Part shown: in pieces, positions 18,098 to 33,113 of the stretch | Layout: each line of letters opens with the position of its first letter | Position numbering within the stretch: the stretch's first letter is position 1 | NCBI RefSeq assembly: GCF_003255815.1 | Contig: NC_037681.1 | Location: forward strand, 63,751,690-63,815,689 | Direction: 5' to 3' | Length of the DNA stretch: 64,000 bases | Source of the DNA: Theropithecus gelada | Lineage: Eukaryota > Chordata > Mammalia > Primates > Cercopithecidae | Notes under the pieces: model-generated | What the model saw: the letters and a program-made list of their open reading frames with translations, nothing else | The model's database searches: none | What the model was told of the DNA's origin: nothing | Position numbers and translations under genes: made by a program

Positions 18098-18404
18098 TTT
18101 GTTTGTTTGTTTGTTTTGTTTATTTTTGAGACAGGGTCTTACTCTGTTGCTCAGGCTGGAGTGCAGTGGCATGATTTCAGATCACTGCAATCTCTGCCTC
18201 CCAGGTTCAAGCAATTCTGCCCAGCCTCCCGAGTAGCCAGGATTACAGGCACCCACAACCACGCCCATCTAATTTTTGTATTTCTTGGTAGAGATGGAGT
18301 TTCACTGTTGGTCAGGCTAGTCTCGAATTCCTGACCTTAGGTGATCTGCCTGTCTCGGCCTCCCAAAGTGCTAGGATTACAGGTGTGAGTCACCATGTCT
18401 GGCC
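18098..18404 (-). mobile_element. Alu, antisense, tandem with preceding Alu
   Basis: A (TTTG)n head is followed by a full Alu ending 'accatgtctggcc'. With the neighbours it forms three same-orientation Alus. Confidence 0.94.
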
Positions 18405-18431
18405 ATTTTTTTTTTTTTTCCCCTGGGCTAT

Positions 18432-18518
18432 NNNNNNNNNNNNNNNNNNNNNNNNNNNNNNNNNNNNNNNNNNNNNNNNNNNNNNNNNNNNNNNNNNNNN
18501 NNNNNNNNNNNNNNNNNN
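18432..18518. other. Assembly gap, 87 N
   Basis: A run of N lies between a T-run/'cccctgggctat' stretch and the T-run of the next Alu. Its true length and content cannot be known from this sequence. Confidence 1.
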
Positions 18519-18817
<299 letters not shown>

Positions 18818-19080
18818 CTTACCCTCAGTTTTATCTCTGCCCAGCCCCATGCTCTCTGAACTTCATGATCTCCTCTATGAAGTCTTCTTCAGCCTCTGAA
18901 CTCTCGCTCCTTCCTCTGGGTTCCCATGGCCCTGGCACACCTTCCTACTAGAGCATGTAATGTAATTATCTAATGTTCTCTTTCTCTCATTAGACTATAC
19001 CTCTAGTCTCTGTTCATCTTTGTATCTGCAGTACCTACACATCAGTGCTAGGTTTATTGTAAGGGCTCAGGGTACACAAT
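18818..19080 (+). mobile_element. L2 3' fragment, sense
   Basis: 'taatgtaattatctaatgtt', 'tagactatacctctagtctc' and 'catctttgtatctgcagtac' follow the L2 3' end order. Confidence 0.7.
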
Positions 19081-19547
19081 GTTATGCCACCACCATCAGT
19101 GTGGCTGTGTGGAATCTGGATCTTCAGGTAATTTTCCTGTGGTATTGGTTGCCTTCTACTTGTGATTCTGTGATGGTGCTATGTTTCTTGTATGCACCTA
19201 AATGGCATGTATTTGTCTTAAGACATCTTCCCAGGAAGCTGTTTTTCTTACTTTAGTTCTACTTCACTACCAAAGGACATGTAAAACAGGTGGGGCGTAT
19301 CTGGGCCTCTATCCAGAGCCAGCTGGGTCATGTTCTGGGGGGAATATTTAAGCCTTAGCAATGTATTTTCATACTTAGTTCACTAGGTTGCAATCCTAAA
19401 TATTTTTGGAATTGACATGCTTATGCGTCTTTAAATAAAGAGTCCAGCTAGAGAAATGGGGGAAAACATAAGGGGTTTGGGCATATGTGTTTTGGGGGGA
19501 AGGTTCTGTTACCCCCATGAACTCTAATTTTAAAAATGCCTAAAACA
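19081..19547. other. Intron sequence, unassigned
   Basis: No gene or repeat is recognised. Confidence 0.5.
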
Positions 19548-19956
<409 letters not shown>

Positions 19957-20061
19957 TCACAGGGGTTCTGCCTGCTGAGACTGTTCACTTTTACTGACAC
20001 CTTCTGAGTAAATGACAACACAAAACCCTAGGTCCCAGAACAAGATCAGAACTAGCCTTAC

Positions 20062-20134
20062 CTCCACACATGTCTGCATGTGGTGAGAAATGACTTTGGA
20101 AGCAAGTCTCAGAGCTACACTCTGAATTTCAGAT
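20062..20134 (-). CDS. THADA: THADA internal coding exon D (73 bp)
   Basis: The minus-strand acceptor is a long T-rich tract ending TTCTAG before ATCTGAAATTC, and the donor is GGAG|gtaagg, a strong match. One base completes the Arg codon, then 24 codons encode SEIQSVALRLASKVISHHMQ followed by TCVE, ending in phase 0. The sequence matches THADA as I recall it, with no substitution noticed. Its 73-bp length means that skipping it would shift the frame. It lies 332 bp from exon C. Confidence 0.94.
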
Positions 20135-20466
20135 CTAGAAAAATAAACAAACAAAAAAGCACAAAATTACAATCAGACGTATTTCATACATTGGCTTTCA
20201 CAGATAGTCTGTAATCCATGCAGAGGTGAACACTGAAAATCTCTACTTCCTGGTTACAAAAATGCCTCCGGAAGCAATCACCTTGCTGTTATTAACGCGA
20301 ATCGCTGACATCATTCTATTGCTTGAGTTTAGAACTCTTAGGCTGAGGCTTAGAATGAAACACAGGACCTGAGACCTGAGGCCAGGACTGTGTGCAAGTT
20401 CATTACATAATGACTGATGGGACCATACATCTTACCAAGGTTGTACAGGAGGTACTGGGGGCAAAC
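20135..20466. other. Intron between exons C and D
   Basis: 332 bp of sequence without a recognised repeat. It includes the cryptic donor at 20431-20436. Confidence 0.7.
20431..20436 (-). promoter_or_regulatory. THADA: Cryptic splice donor CTTG|gtaaga downstream of exon C
   Basis: On the minus strand a near-consensus donor lies 31 nt past the donor that the THADA frame requires. Joining it to exon D would read through TTL, then Ile and a TGA stop. Whether it is ever used cannot be told from sequence. Confidence 0.5.
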
Positions 20467-20585
20467 CTTTCATTGGAAGCAACATCCATCGTCCAGATCA
20501 AGAACTCCTTTGGGGTCAGATGGACACAGTGCTCCGTCTGGGGAAGCCACTCACCAGGGTCCATACAGTGGAGAATTTTCAGTAT
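20467..20585 (-). CDS. THADA: THADA internal coding exon C
   Basis: The minus-strand acceptor 'gcttacacag' precedes ATACTGAAAATT. The exon has 39 full codons (ILKILHCMDPGEWLPQ... to MDVASNE) plus AG, which joins A of exon D to give Arg. The total of 119 bp fits exactly. The donor required by this phase is GAAAG|gtttgc, a poor match to the consensus. A better donor, CTTG|gtaaga, lies 31 nt downstream (cryptic exon end at 20436) but using it shifts the frame into an immediate stop. The assignment rests on recognising the peptide as THADA and on the phase agreement with both neighbours. Confidence 0.94.
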
Positions 20586-21197
20586 CTGTGTAAGCCAAAT
20601 CCACACACAAAAAAGAGAAATAAATACTCAGGGAAACGTCTCTAGAGGTTACATAATAATCAATTGTATCAACAAGAGGTCTACCTTTCAAAAGGCTCCC
20701 ACTGACTTCTTATTTCCCCCATAACACATTTGGGAGACTGAGGCAGGGTGATGCAATGACTAACCAGACGGCCTCTAGTGACTTGGGATGGGAGCCAGAT
20801 GCCTTGATTTCTAGGCCAGTGTCCTTTCCTTTTGATTATGCTTCCCAGGTGGCCATCTGCCCTCAAATAGCCATGTCAGCAAAGACTACCTCTAACACAC
20901 TCTACAGTGAATTTTTAATAACCTGTTTCCTAAACATCCCAAAGTGGTTTGCTCTGTCTTTGGTTAATCTCTGCTATCAATACCCCTATCATCAAAAGCT
21001 TTTCTTGGTGCCCTTCTAGGTATGACGCCATGCCAACCACCATACAAAGAGAGTCCTTATCCACTGGATGCTGAATCTACTTCCTATTGCCCCTGTAGAG
21101 CCCAAACTCAATCTTGCCTTCATGATCCTACCATTCCAGTGGCTCACACAAGAATGTGGGGAATGGAAAGGGCCAGTCAGTACATTGGAGACTTTAC
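20586..21197. other. Intron between exons B and C
   Basis: 612 bp with no repeat recognised. Confidence 0.6.
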
Positions 21198-21577
21198 CTT
21201 GCAGAAGCATTCTGGGTGATTTTCCTTCATGGCCAACAATAAGAACTTCTCTCCCATGTTGCACAGCAAGGGTGGCAGACCCTTCTCTCCAAGTCCAGAG
21301 GCTGCTGACAAGAACTTTTCCAAGAGGGCTTCCAGTGTCAGTGAGCGCACTTCAGGGAAGGCAGATTCTAACAGCTGAGAGAAAGAGATGGGGACATCCC
21401 TCTCCCGCTCTCCACTCTTGGCTGCTGCAGCCCACACTGCAGCAATGGTTAGTCTAGTGAGGCTCTCGAGGTACTGGGGCAGGCCTGGCGCCTTGAAGGC
21501 ACAAGGGAATCCTGTTATCAGCTCTGATTCTGAGATAATCCCTCTGACTTCCTCCCCGAAGCCAAGACTCTCCAGAA
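21198..21577 (-). CDS. THADA: THADA internal coding exon B (380 bp, largest in window)
   Basis: The minus strand shows acceptor 'gcttcttag' before TTCTGGAG and donor CAAG|gtaaag. TT completes the split Val codon of exon A, followed by exactly 126 codons ending ECFCK in phase 0. The peptide begins LESLGFGEEVRGII and contains SFSQLLESAFPEVRSLTLEA and PPLLCNMGEKFLLLAMKE, which I recognise as THADA C-terminal helical-repeat sequence. No stop interrupts the frame. The first ~63 residues seem to differ from my recollection of human at about eight sites, for example W to G after LESLGF and W to C in GFPCAF, while the rest is nearly identical. Exon C lies only 612 bp further along the transcript, so exons B, C and D form a tight cluster. 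Confidence 0.95.
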
Positions 21578-21984
21578 CTAAGAAGCAAAAAAAGCAAAGG
21601 GAAAGAGATAATCACTTTAATTTTCCACAAAAGGACATGACAGAATGAAGACTGAATCCACTGCGTGAGGCCATCAGATATCTCCCATAAGCAGATTTCA
21701 AACACTGTCATAAGTGAGTGGCCCTCGAAGGTTCAGACTTCTAGTCCGCAACAATTTCCATTTAGGTAATGTATAATTTTTCCAATAGGGGTACAAAGGA
21801 ATTACTATTAGAAGATGCGTTCCTGGCACCCCTCCTCAACATTCAATAAATATGAACTCAGTGACCTCTTATCACTAAGCCTCAAAGCTGACCAAGAGTA
21901 TAAACTTCCTTCAGGGGCTAAGCTTCCCTCTGGAACACCCCTTCCCAGAAGCTCTTGGTTGAACCCTACGGTACCCTGGAGCTC
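21578..21984. other. Intron sequence upstream of exon B, unassigned
   Basis: No gene or repeat is recognised apart from the acceptor tract of exon B. Confidence 0.5.
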
Positions 21985-22560
21985 ATGAGACAGCTTATTC
22001 CATTGTCAGTAGATCTAATTGTCAAAAAGTTCTTTTTGTGTTTTTACTCATTAGCCTAATGCTATATTTTGAGGCTCCCAATGACAGCTCTTTAGGCATT
22101 TGATTACAATTCTTGTGTCCCCTCTGTCTTCTCCAGATGAAACATTCCTAATTCCTTCCCCAAATGATGGGGTCACTGTCTCTCATTATTCTAGCTGCTT
22201 TCCTGTGGACATGCCTCACCCTCTCTTAAAGGATGGCCCATAGGCTGGGTCACAAATCTCCTGCATGGTTTGACCCACAGGACTATTACTTTCCCTGTTC
22301 TGAACTGGAGTTGCATCACACTGTTGACTCATATGGAGCACAAAGTCAACTGAAACCACAGCCCTTCTTTTTTGACATGGTCTACTGATGGTGGTGAGTC
22401 ATCTTTCTCCCACTTTGTACTCAGTACTTAGGCCAAGATGTGTTTTCTTTGTTTGTTTATTTTAAGCCCAAGTATATCCCTGTTAAATTTTAGCTTCCTG
22501 TTAAGTTTTACGGTCTGCCTTTCATTTGCCTAGATCTTTTCATATTCTCAGTTCTGATTA
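21985..22560 (+). mobile_element. L3/CR1-like LINE fragment, first part
   Basis: 'gatctaattgtcaaaaagtt', 'ctgctttcctgtggacatgc' and 'catcacactgttgactcata' follow the order of the ancient mammalian L3/CR1 3' region. Confidence 0.7.
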
Positions 22561-22569
22561 AAAAAATAA

Positions 22570-23160
22570 AAAAACCCAAAAACTTATTGCCTGCTTACTA
22601 TGTGGTAGGAGCTAAATAAGATCACTGCCCTTAAGGAGTTTACAGTCAGTCTAGTTTGAGAAAGAGAAATGCATGAACACGTAATTCCAATATAGTGGTA
22701 TAAATGATAACCCAAGTCTCAAAGAGGAAGAGAGGTGACAATGTGTTAGGACCACCAAAGGCAGGGGAACCAGCTGAGCAAAGGCTCAATGAAGGCGTGA
22801 AACAGAATGGACCATGTGAGGAATTACAGGCCATCCCATAACACTGGAGCATAAAATTAGAGGTGGGAAAGGGCAGGAGATGAGGCTAGGGAAGAAATGT
22901 GGCTAGAGTACAGAAAGCCTCCTAGACAATGTGAAGCAGCTAGTTCTGTATGCAAGGGAAAGCCACTGAGGGGTCAGTTTAAGCAATAAGGTCAGGGGCC
23001 CATTTTCACTGAAGTGCTCTTATTGTTGAGGGGGCAATATTAGAGGCAGGGAGACCAGTTACAACACTACTGCACTGTAGTCCAGGAGAGAAATAAATGA
23101 CGAGGGCCTAAAGTTCAGAAGGAATCGGCAGAAGGTGGGTTTAAGAAACACTGAAGGTCT
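22570..23160 (-). mobile_element. L2 fragment, antisense
   Basis: 'gcccttaaggagtttacagt', then 'gcagggagaccagttacaac' and 'ctgtagtccaggagagaaat' are reverse-strand L2. Confidence 0.75.
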
Positions 23161-23331
23161 GAAGCCAAGGTGATCATTTAAAAAGGCAGAAAAGAAAGAA
23201 AAAAAAACTATGGAAGGGATAAAACTGGCAGGACTAGGGAATGAGGGTGCGGACTAGGGGAGGAGTCTTGGGTACCTCCCAGCACCCAGTTCTTCACACA
23301 TGTTCATCATCTAATAGAAGTTGGGTAAACC

Positions 23332-23572
23332 AGCTGGGCCTGGTGGCTCATGCCTGTAATCCCAACGTTTTGGGAGCCCAAGGTGGGAGGATTGCTTGAG
23401 CCCAGGAGTTTGAGACCAGGCTGGACAACATTGTGAGAATCTATTTCTAAAAAAAATAAAAAGTCAGCTGGGTGGGAGATCACTTGAGCCCAGGAGGTCG
23501 AGGATGCAGTGAGCCATGATGCTGACACTGCACTCCAGCCTGGGCGACAAAGTGAGACCCTGTCTCAAAAAC
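23332..23572 (+). mobile_element. AluJ, sense, shortened right arm
   Basis: The left monomer is complete. The right monomer goes straight from 'agtcagctgggtggga' to 'gatcacttgagcccaggagg', missing about 50 bp. Confidence 0.9.
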
Positions 23573-23689
23573 GCATACAAATACACAGGAATGCCTAAAT
23601 GCCCACAATCAAATAATTACTAAAATTTATGTGGGTAAGGTGGAGGGCAGAGGCCTTCGGTGAGCAGGTTCCCTGCTGGCCCTTGCTTC

Positions 23690-23945
23690 AAACGCTCTTC
23701 GAGGATCTCACCAATTCATTAACTAGCCCTCTTTGGTTTGAGTCATACCTCAGTTATGAATCCTCTTAATTGTACCATTCTGTCCATGAAGTTTTATCTA
23801 CAAGAACTCAGGACAGACTTCACCAAATGCCTTGCCAAAATTTAGATATTATCTTCACAGCATTCTCTGATAAACCCTGACAACTGTACCCAAGATGTTA
23901 ACAAGTTTATCCTGGATTGGCTTACCAGACAGCATTTAAGTGATA
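23690..23945 (+). mobile_element. L3/CR1-like LINE fragment, second part
   Basis: 'ttcaccaaatgccttgccaa' and 'atcttcacagcattctctga' continue the L3/CR1 motif order of 21985-22560, split by L2 and AluJ. Confidence 0.6.
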
Positions 23946-24208
23946 CGCATTTACAGCTAATAAAACACTATTTATATTTATCATCTCATTATAACTCAGA
24001 GAATTCTGCCAACTTCTAGAAAACTAACATAAACATAATGCAAATGTAAAACATTAAGGTAACAGAAAAATTTATTTGAAATTGAAAATTTGCATAGACT
24101 TGCAATAATTCGAGATTTAAAAATATACAATATTTATGTAACACATCAAATTGTTTCAAAGTCTGCCACAAGGGGCAAAACGGGGACTGGACTTGGGCTC
24201 CAATATGA

Positions 24209-24548
<340 letters not shown>

Positions 24549-24612
24549 ACACCTCTACTCTTAACTCAGACATTGCAGAATTCCCAGCTCACAAGGAGGC
24601 ACCTTTTTATTT

Positions 24613-24906
<294 letters not shown>

Positions 24907-25458
24907 AGGCAGGCATCTTTATAAAGCAGTGAGGGAAACCCTGGGCAGTTGGAATCTTCAACCTCTGTGTCATCTCTGTTTCAGTGTCTAAAAACCGAAT
25001 CTCATAATAATTTAATAATAAGAAGAGCACAGTACTATCGTCTCCAGGTACCATTTCCCTATCCTTCCTACCCACTGCTGCTAGAGGACAACATTATATT
25101 CAAAAGGAATTTCATTTGTTTGGCACAGTCAGAAATACGGCTCAGAAATCTGCTCTTAAAATTATAATTAACAACAGGAAGAACTATCTGGGTTGTTCTA
25201 GATATAGTCCAGGCTGAGTGTAAGTGTAGTCTGCTGGACTTGAGAGGTGGACACCCAGACCCACTTGCCTGGTCTGGGGCCTTAAGAAGGGATGATATCA
25301 CCAGGAAACCAGGGAATGAAGGCACTACCCAAAAGAAGGAGGAGATGGGGAGCAAGCACGCTGATGAGGTGAATGAACGGAGACATTCCTTAGGGACTTC
25401 TTGACCTACACTGCCTGTGACTTCAGTATTAACTTTGTAAGTATTTCCTAAACATATA
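24907..25458. other. Intron sequence, unassigned
   Basis: No gene or repeat is recognised. Confidence 0.5.
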
Positions 25459-25800
25459 CAGGTTGAGCATCTCTAATCTGAAAATCTGAAATCTAAAATG
25501 CTCTAAGATCAGAAACTTTTTACGTGTTGACATGGTGCCACAAGTGGAAAATTCCGCATCTGACCTAATACAGTCAACACACAGATGCAGTTTATTCAGT
25601 GTCCCCAAGGGAAAAATAAAATCACCTTCCAGTTATATGTATAAGGTATGTATGAAACATAAATGAATTTTGTGTTTAGATTTGGGTTCCATCCCCAAGG
25701 TATCTCATTATATATGCAAATATTAAAAAAAAACAAAACCCAAACCTGAAATCTGAAACATGTCGGGTCCCAAGCATTTTGCGTAAAGGATGCTTAACTG
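25459..25800 (+). mobile_element. Tigger-type (TcMar) non-autonomous DNA transposon
   Basis: The ends 'caggttgagcatctctaatc' and 'aaaggatgcttaactg' are imperfect inverted repeats, each flanked by TA (25457-25458, 25801-25802). The interior 'tgccacaagtggaaaattcc' and 'aacataaatgaattttgtgt' is a well-known primate MER element. Orientation is nominal. Confidence 0.85.
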
Positions 25801-25858
25801 TATTAGGTACTTGGGAGATGCAGAGATGCAGAGCTGAGAAAGAAAAAGATCTGCTTCA

Positions 25859-26226
<368 letters not shown>

Positions 26227-26286
26227 CTATAAAAATCACAAAATGTTTAGTGTCCTAAAATTGTTATTAATAAAAGCTGAAATTTG

Positions 26287-26580
26287 GGCTGGGCGCGGTG
26301 GCTCACGCCTATAATCCCAGCACTTTGGGAGGCCAAGGTGGGCAGATCATCCAAGGTCAGGAGCTTGAGACCAGCCTGACCAACATGGCGAAACCCCATC
26401 TCTACTAAAAATACAACAATTAGCCAGGTATGGTGGTGCATGCCCGTAATCCCAGCTACTCGGGAGGCTGAGGCAGGAGAATTGCTTGAACCTGTGAGGC
26501 GGAGGTAGCAGTGAGCCGAGATTGTGCCACTGTACTACAGCCTATACAACAAGAGCAAAACTGTCTCAAGAAAAAAAAAA
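26287..26580 (+). mobile_element. Alu, sense
   Basis: 'ggctgggcgcggtggctcac' to A tail; 'gctgaaattt' before and 'gctgacattt' after. Confidence 0.96.
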
Positions 26581-26581
26581 T

Positions 26582-26998
<417 letters not shown>

Positions 26999-27329
26999 GT
27001 AAAGAGAAAACATACTAAAGCCATACGAAAGACCAAAATGAATGTGATGGCACTGATATTCTACTGGAAGAAATGGAAAATGGGCTTTCAAGAGGGAACA
27101 CAATTTAAGGTGGGCCCTGAGGTTGCACAGGTGCCTCACTGGGAGAGGAGAGGAAAGGGCAAAAGTGCCAGGGAGAGTTAGGAGAGAACAGGCACAAAGA
27201 GACCTTTAAATAAGTTTGCTGAATTAATGTGTCAACAGAGGAGCACCAGGAGAGGCTAGATCTAGAGCCCAAAGGGAGACAATTATCAAGTGATATTCAT
27301 TTAGGCACTTTCTCCAAACTGCTGCTTGG
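26999..27329. other. Intron, possible L2 remnant
   Basis: The purine-rich 'cacaatttaaggtgggccct' stretch could be antisense L2, but the match is weak. Confidence 0.3.
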
Positions 27330-27530
27330 AAAAAATATTCTGTTTGTGCAGCAACTCTGACTCAAGGAGATGCCCTGAAGGGCTTGTGAAACCACGAACT
27401 GCTACCTCGACCTCACCCCAGAGTTTCTGATTCTGGAGGTCCTGGGATGGGGCTGATTTGCATTTTCAACAAGCTCACAGGTGAAGCTGCTGCTGCTGAT
27501 CCAGGTATTTGAAACACCACTGCCCTCAAG
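27330..27530. mobile_element. MER5A-like hAT fossil
   Basis: 'cagagtttctgattctggag' and 'gctgatttgcattttcaaca' match the MER5A body; its end 'tgaaacaccactg' is also seen. Confidence 0.75.
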
Positions 27531-27534
27531 TGAA

Positions 27535-27690
27535 GGTAATGACTAAGGATATTAAAACCACACATGCCTGAATCCCACTCTTGTAGATTCTGATTCAGTT
27601 GGTTTCAAATTGGGCGCAGACAGCTGTAATCTCAAGAACTGGAAGGTAATTCTGCTCTGCACCCCAGCTGAGAACCACACTCCTCAGGGC
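27535..27690. mobile_element. Second MER5-like fossil
   Basis: 'gtagattctgattcagttgg' and terminal 'gctgagaaccacact' suggest another MER5-group copy next to the first. Confidence 0.55.
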
Positions 27691-28179
27691 CAAATTTCAC
27701 GCGGGCTGGCAGGGTTTATGGGTGGGTAGGGCGCTGGAGTTCCAAGCAGAGCATGGCTGATTCCAGTGCAGGACTTCACAGTAGTGAAGAACTAGAAAAT
27801 TCACCATGCCCCAATTTCTCTTTCAAATAAAAATACCAAAGGAGAGAAAATAACCAAGAATTCAAAAGAATGGATCCGCACTATAAATGTTCCTGGCAGG
27901 CAGGCCGGCCACCTGGCCAGACCTTCAGCAATGTAAACACTGGCTCGCTATGTGCAGGTTCTGCTCTAGGTCTAGATGTAGAAGTGAATTAGACCCAGCT
28001 TTGCTCTCATGGAGCTCCAACTGGGTGGGGACCACAGGAACCACATTCCCCTATTCCATCTCAGTACCCAGAGTGAGAGGGTCTCTAGGTGGAACAGAAG
28101 GTTGGAGGCAGGAATGTCCAATACTTCAGCATAAGCTACTGCAGCAACTAACAAAGAAATGCTGCTTTTCTCTTACACA
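27691..28179. other. Intron with short antisense L2 remnant
   Basis: About 27925-28040 ('ttgctctcatggagctccaa') resembles antisense L2. The rest is unassigned. Confidence 0.45.
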
Positions 28180-28320
28180 GTGGTTCTCAGCCCAGGAAGC
28201 CACTACATTCATCTGAGAGCTTTAGAAAAATACTTATGTCAGGGGACACTTGACCACATCTCTGGGGTGAGATCTGGCAGTCTAATTTTAAAGTGACCTA
28301 GGTACAGCAGGGATTGACGG
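28180..28320. mobile_element. MER5-like hAT fossil
   Basis: The end 'cagtggttctcag' is followed by a diverged MER5-type body. No clear right end is seen. Confidence 0.55.
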
Positions 28321-28594
28321 CTACTGTTTCAGTGGTAAAGTCTGTTTCCCACTGCAGGGAGAGTTCATCAAAGGGTTTTCACAACCAAGACTTTTCCCTG
28401 GTGCAACAACATTTGTGTCCTGCCATAAAGAGTCTAGATGAACATGTGGTACTTATTTTCATTTCTATGAGTGCCCTTCGTTGTAGGACACAAATAACTG
28501 AAGTTAGATCCAGTCTGAAGTTTAGCAGCCTTCTTCTTTAGCAGACTGTAATTTTTCAACCTTCTTTGCCTTTTTATTAAAAAAAAAAAAAGAA

Positions 28595-28702
28595 AAGAGA
28601 CGGTTTATTACAAGCTGGTCTCGAACTCCTCGGCTCAAGTGATCCTCCCACATCTGTCTCCTGAGTCCCTGGGACTACAGGTGCATGCCACCACACCCAT
28701 CT
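28595..28702 (-). mobile_element. Old Alu monomer fragment, antisense
   Basis: 'gctggtctcgaactcctcgg' to 'ccaccacaccca', with a broken 'agagacgg' start. Confidence 0.8.
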
Positions 28703-29297
28703 GAAATCTTACCTTTTCTACTTGCAACCTCAACTTTGATTGATTTGGGTTTCTTCTTTGTTGGAAAGTCCAAATGTTTGAGTGAAAGAATGAAGTTTCT
28801 GTTTTAATGGCCCCATCATATTTTTCCTAAGTTAGAGTGATTTTTTTCTAACTCTTCCTGGCTGGAGCTTTTTTCAGCCCTCCTTGTTTGGAAAGTCTTT
28901 GCACTTTCCCACCAGTGCAGTCATCTCAGCCACTCAAGTATGTGTGACTGATTCTTGCATCCAATTTGATTTCATTTTTGGAATTAACTTTTTTTTTTTT
29001 CACTCTTCGGAGCAAGTATATTTCTGGCCTTCAAGGGAATGGCTGAATGGCTGGATTCACATGGAAGGACAATACCTCCCACTGTGCCATGTCCTGGTTC
29101 CCTGGAGAAGTAATTCCTAAAGAAATGTCACAATGTGGCAGACTGGTGTAAGTTGCCAGCTTATATTTTGCAAAGGATGTTAAAAACCTACTATTATCAT
29201 TTCATGAAACAAAGTCTCTTATGCTCCAAAAGGGAAAAAACCATAGTGTCATCATAAAAGATAATTTAAAGAAATTTGTTTTTAAGAAAAAGATGTA
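28703..29297. other. Intron sequence, unassigned
   Basis: No gene or repeat is recognised. Confidence 0.5.
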
Positions 29298-29486
29298 GCC
29301 AGGCATCGTGGCATGCACCTGTAGTTCCAGCTAGCTGGGAGGCTGAGGGAGGAGGACTGCTTGAGCCCAGGAGTTTGAAGCTACAATGTGCTATCAGCAC
29401 ACCTGTGAATAGCCATTGCACTTCAGCCTGGGTAACGTAGTGAGACCCCATCTCTAAAAACTAAAAACTAAGGAAAAAAAAAAAAA
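29298..29486 (+). mobile_element. Alu monomer (FRAM/AluJ right-arm type), sense
   Basis: 'gccaggcatcgtggcatgca' to an A-rich tail; only one arm is present. Confidence 0.85.
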
Positions 29487-30344
29487 GACAAATTTGCTAT
29501 AGTATCATTTTGCTATAGTTTCCTTGTGCCATGGGCTGGTGAAATCACCAGGAAGCAGCACTAGTGAATTACAGCTTTGAAGAAGTTGATAAAAGCTTCT
29601 CGAGGCTAGTCTGTTTGGATGGCATAACTATTAGGAACCTCTGTTCTCAGGAACAAACTGAAGGAACTTTGCAGAGTCCTTCATGGCACTAAGGAGTGTC
29701 TTGCATGAAGGAGTATGGTGGCCCACTCACACAATTCCTTTGGTAATATCACATGTGTTATCTTAGTAGTTTTTGGTTCTTTGTTAGGTTGGAGATTCCA
29801 GTGTAATGTCTGCAACCTAACAGTCACTGTGAAAGTTAACTTTAGATATCAAAACTGCCACTCCCTAACTAACCAAGGGAGAGTGCTAATTCAACAGGCT
29901 GCTGAAAGAGGATTTAACAGTAGCACAGACCTTGAGCAGGGATGGCATCATACTTAGCATGTTCTGTTCTATTATTTAGGGCAGTATGTCTCCTCCCAAG
30001 AGGAGAAGCATAACCCCAAAGGGAAGGCCTGTGGGCCATTCACCTTTGCTCTTCTGAGCTATTCATATAGGTTTGTTAAATTTTAAAAAAATCAATATAA
30101 TTTTTCAAAGATGCACGTTAATCTAAATAGCTTTAGCAAGGGCATTCTGAAAAAAAAAAAAGTAAACAATATTACCACATAATTATGGATACAGTGAAGT
30201 TACACCATAACAGCATTTAATTTAGGTGAATTTAACTTTAGGTGTGGCCAGGGGTGGGGGAGGAATAATAATTAGAGAGGGCAGTTTCCCCTGGCATTCC
30301 AATCAGTGATCAATGTCCCATGTAGGGTTGCTGTACTGTTACCT
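29487..30344. other. Intron sequence, unassigned
   Basis: No gene or repeat is recognised. Confidence 0.5.
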
Positions 30345-32697
<2,353 letters not shown>

Positions 32698-32801
32698 GGT
32701 TTCCTTTCCTCTTTTCTTTCTCCTTTCTCCTTTTCCCTTTCCTTTCCTTTCCCGTCCCTCCTTCCCTTCTCTCTCTGTCTCTCTCTCTCTCAATCTTTCT
32801 C
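32698..32801. repeat. Polypyrimidine tract with (CT)n
   Basis: Over 100 bp almost wholly C and T, including 'tttcctttcctttccc' and 'ctctctctctctc', directly before an Alu. Confidence 0.9.
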
Positions 32802-33113
32802 TTTTTGAGACAGGGTCTTACTCTTGTTACCAGGCTGGAGTGCAGTGGTATGACTGCAGCTCACTGCAGCCTTCCCGGGCTCAGGAAGCAACGGAAATGA
32901 GCCTGGGAGGTGATTCTCCCAACTCAGCCTCAGTCCCAGGGAACTGGGACTACAGGCACAAGCCCCCATGCCTGGCTAATTTTTTGTATTTTCTGTAGAG
33001 ATGGGGTTTTGCCATGTTGCCCAGGCTGGTCTTGAACTCCTGGGCTCAAGCAATTCACCTGCCTTGGCCTCCCAAAGTGTTGGTACTACAGGTGTGAGGC
33101 ATTGTGCCCAGCC
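32802..33113 (-). mobile_element. AluJ-like, antisense, with 26-bp foreign insertion
   Basis: The Alu is ordinary except that 'ggaagcaacggaaatgagcc' plus six bases (32884-32909) splits 'gggctca' from 'gtgattctccc'. Confidence 0.9.
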
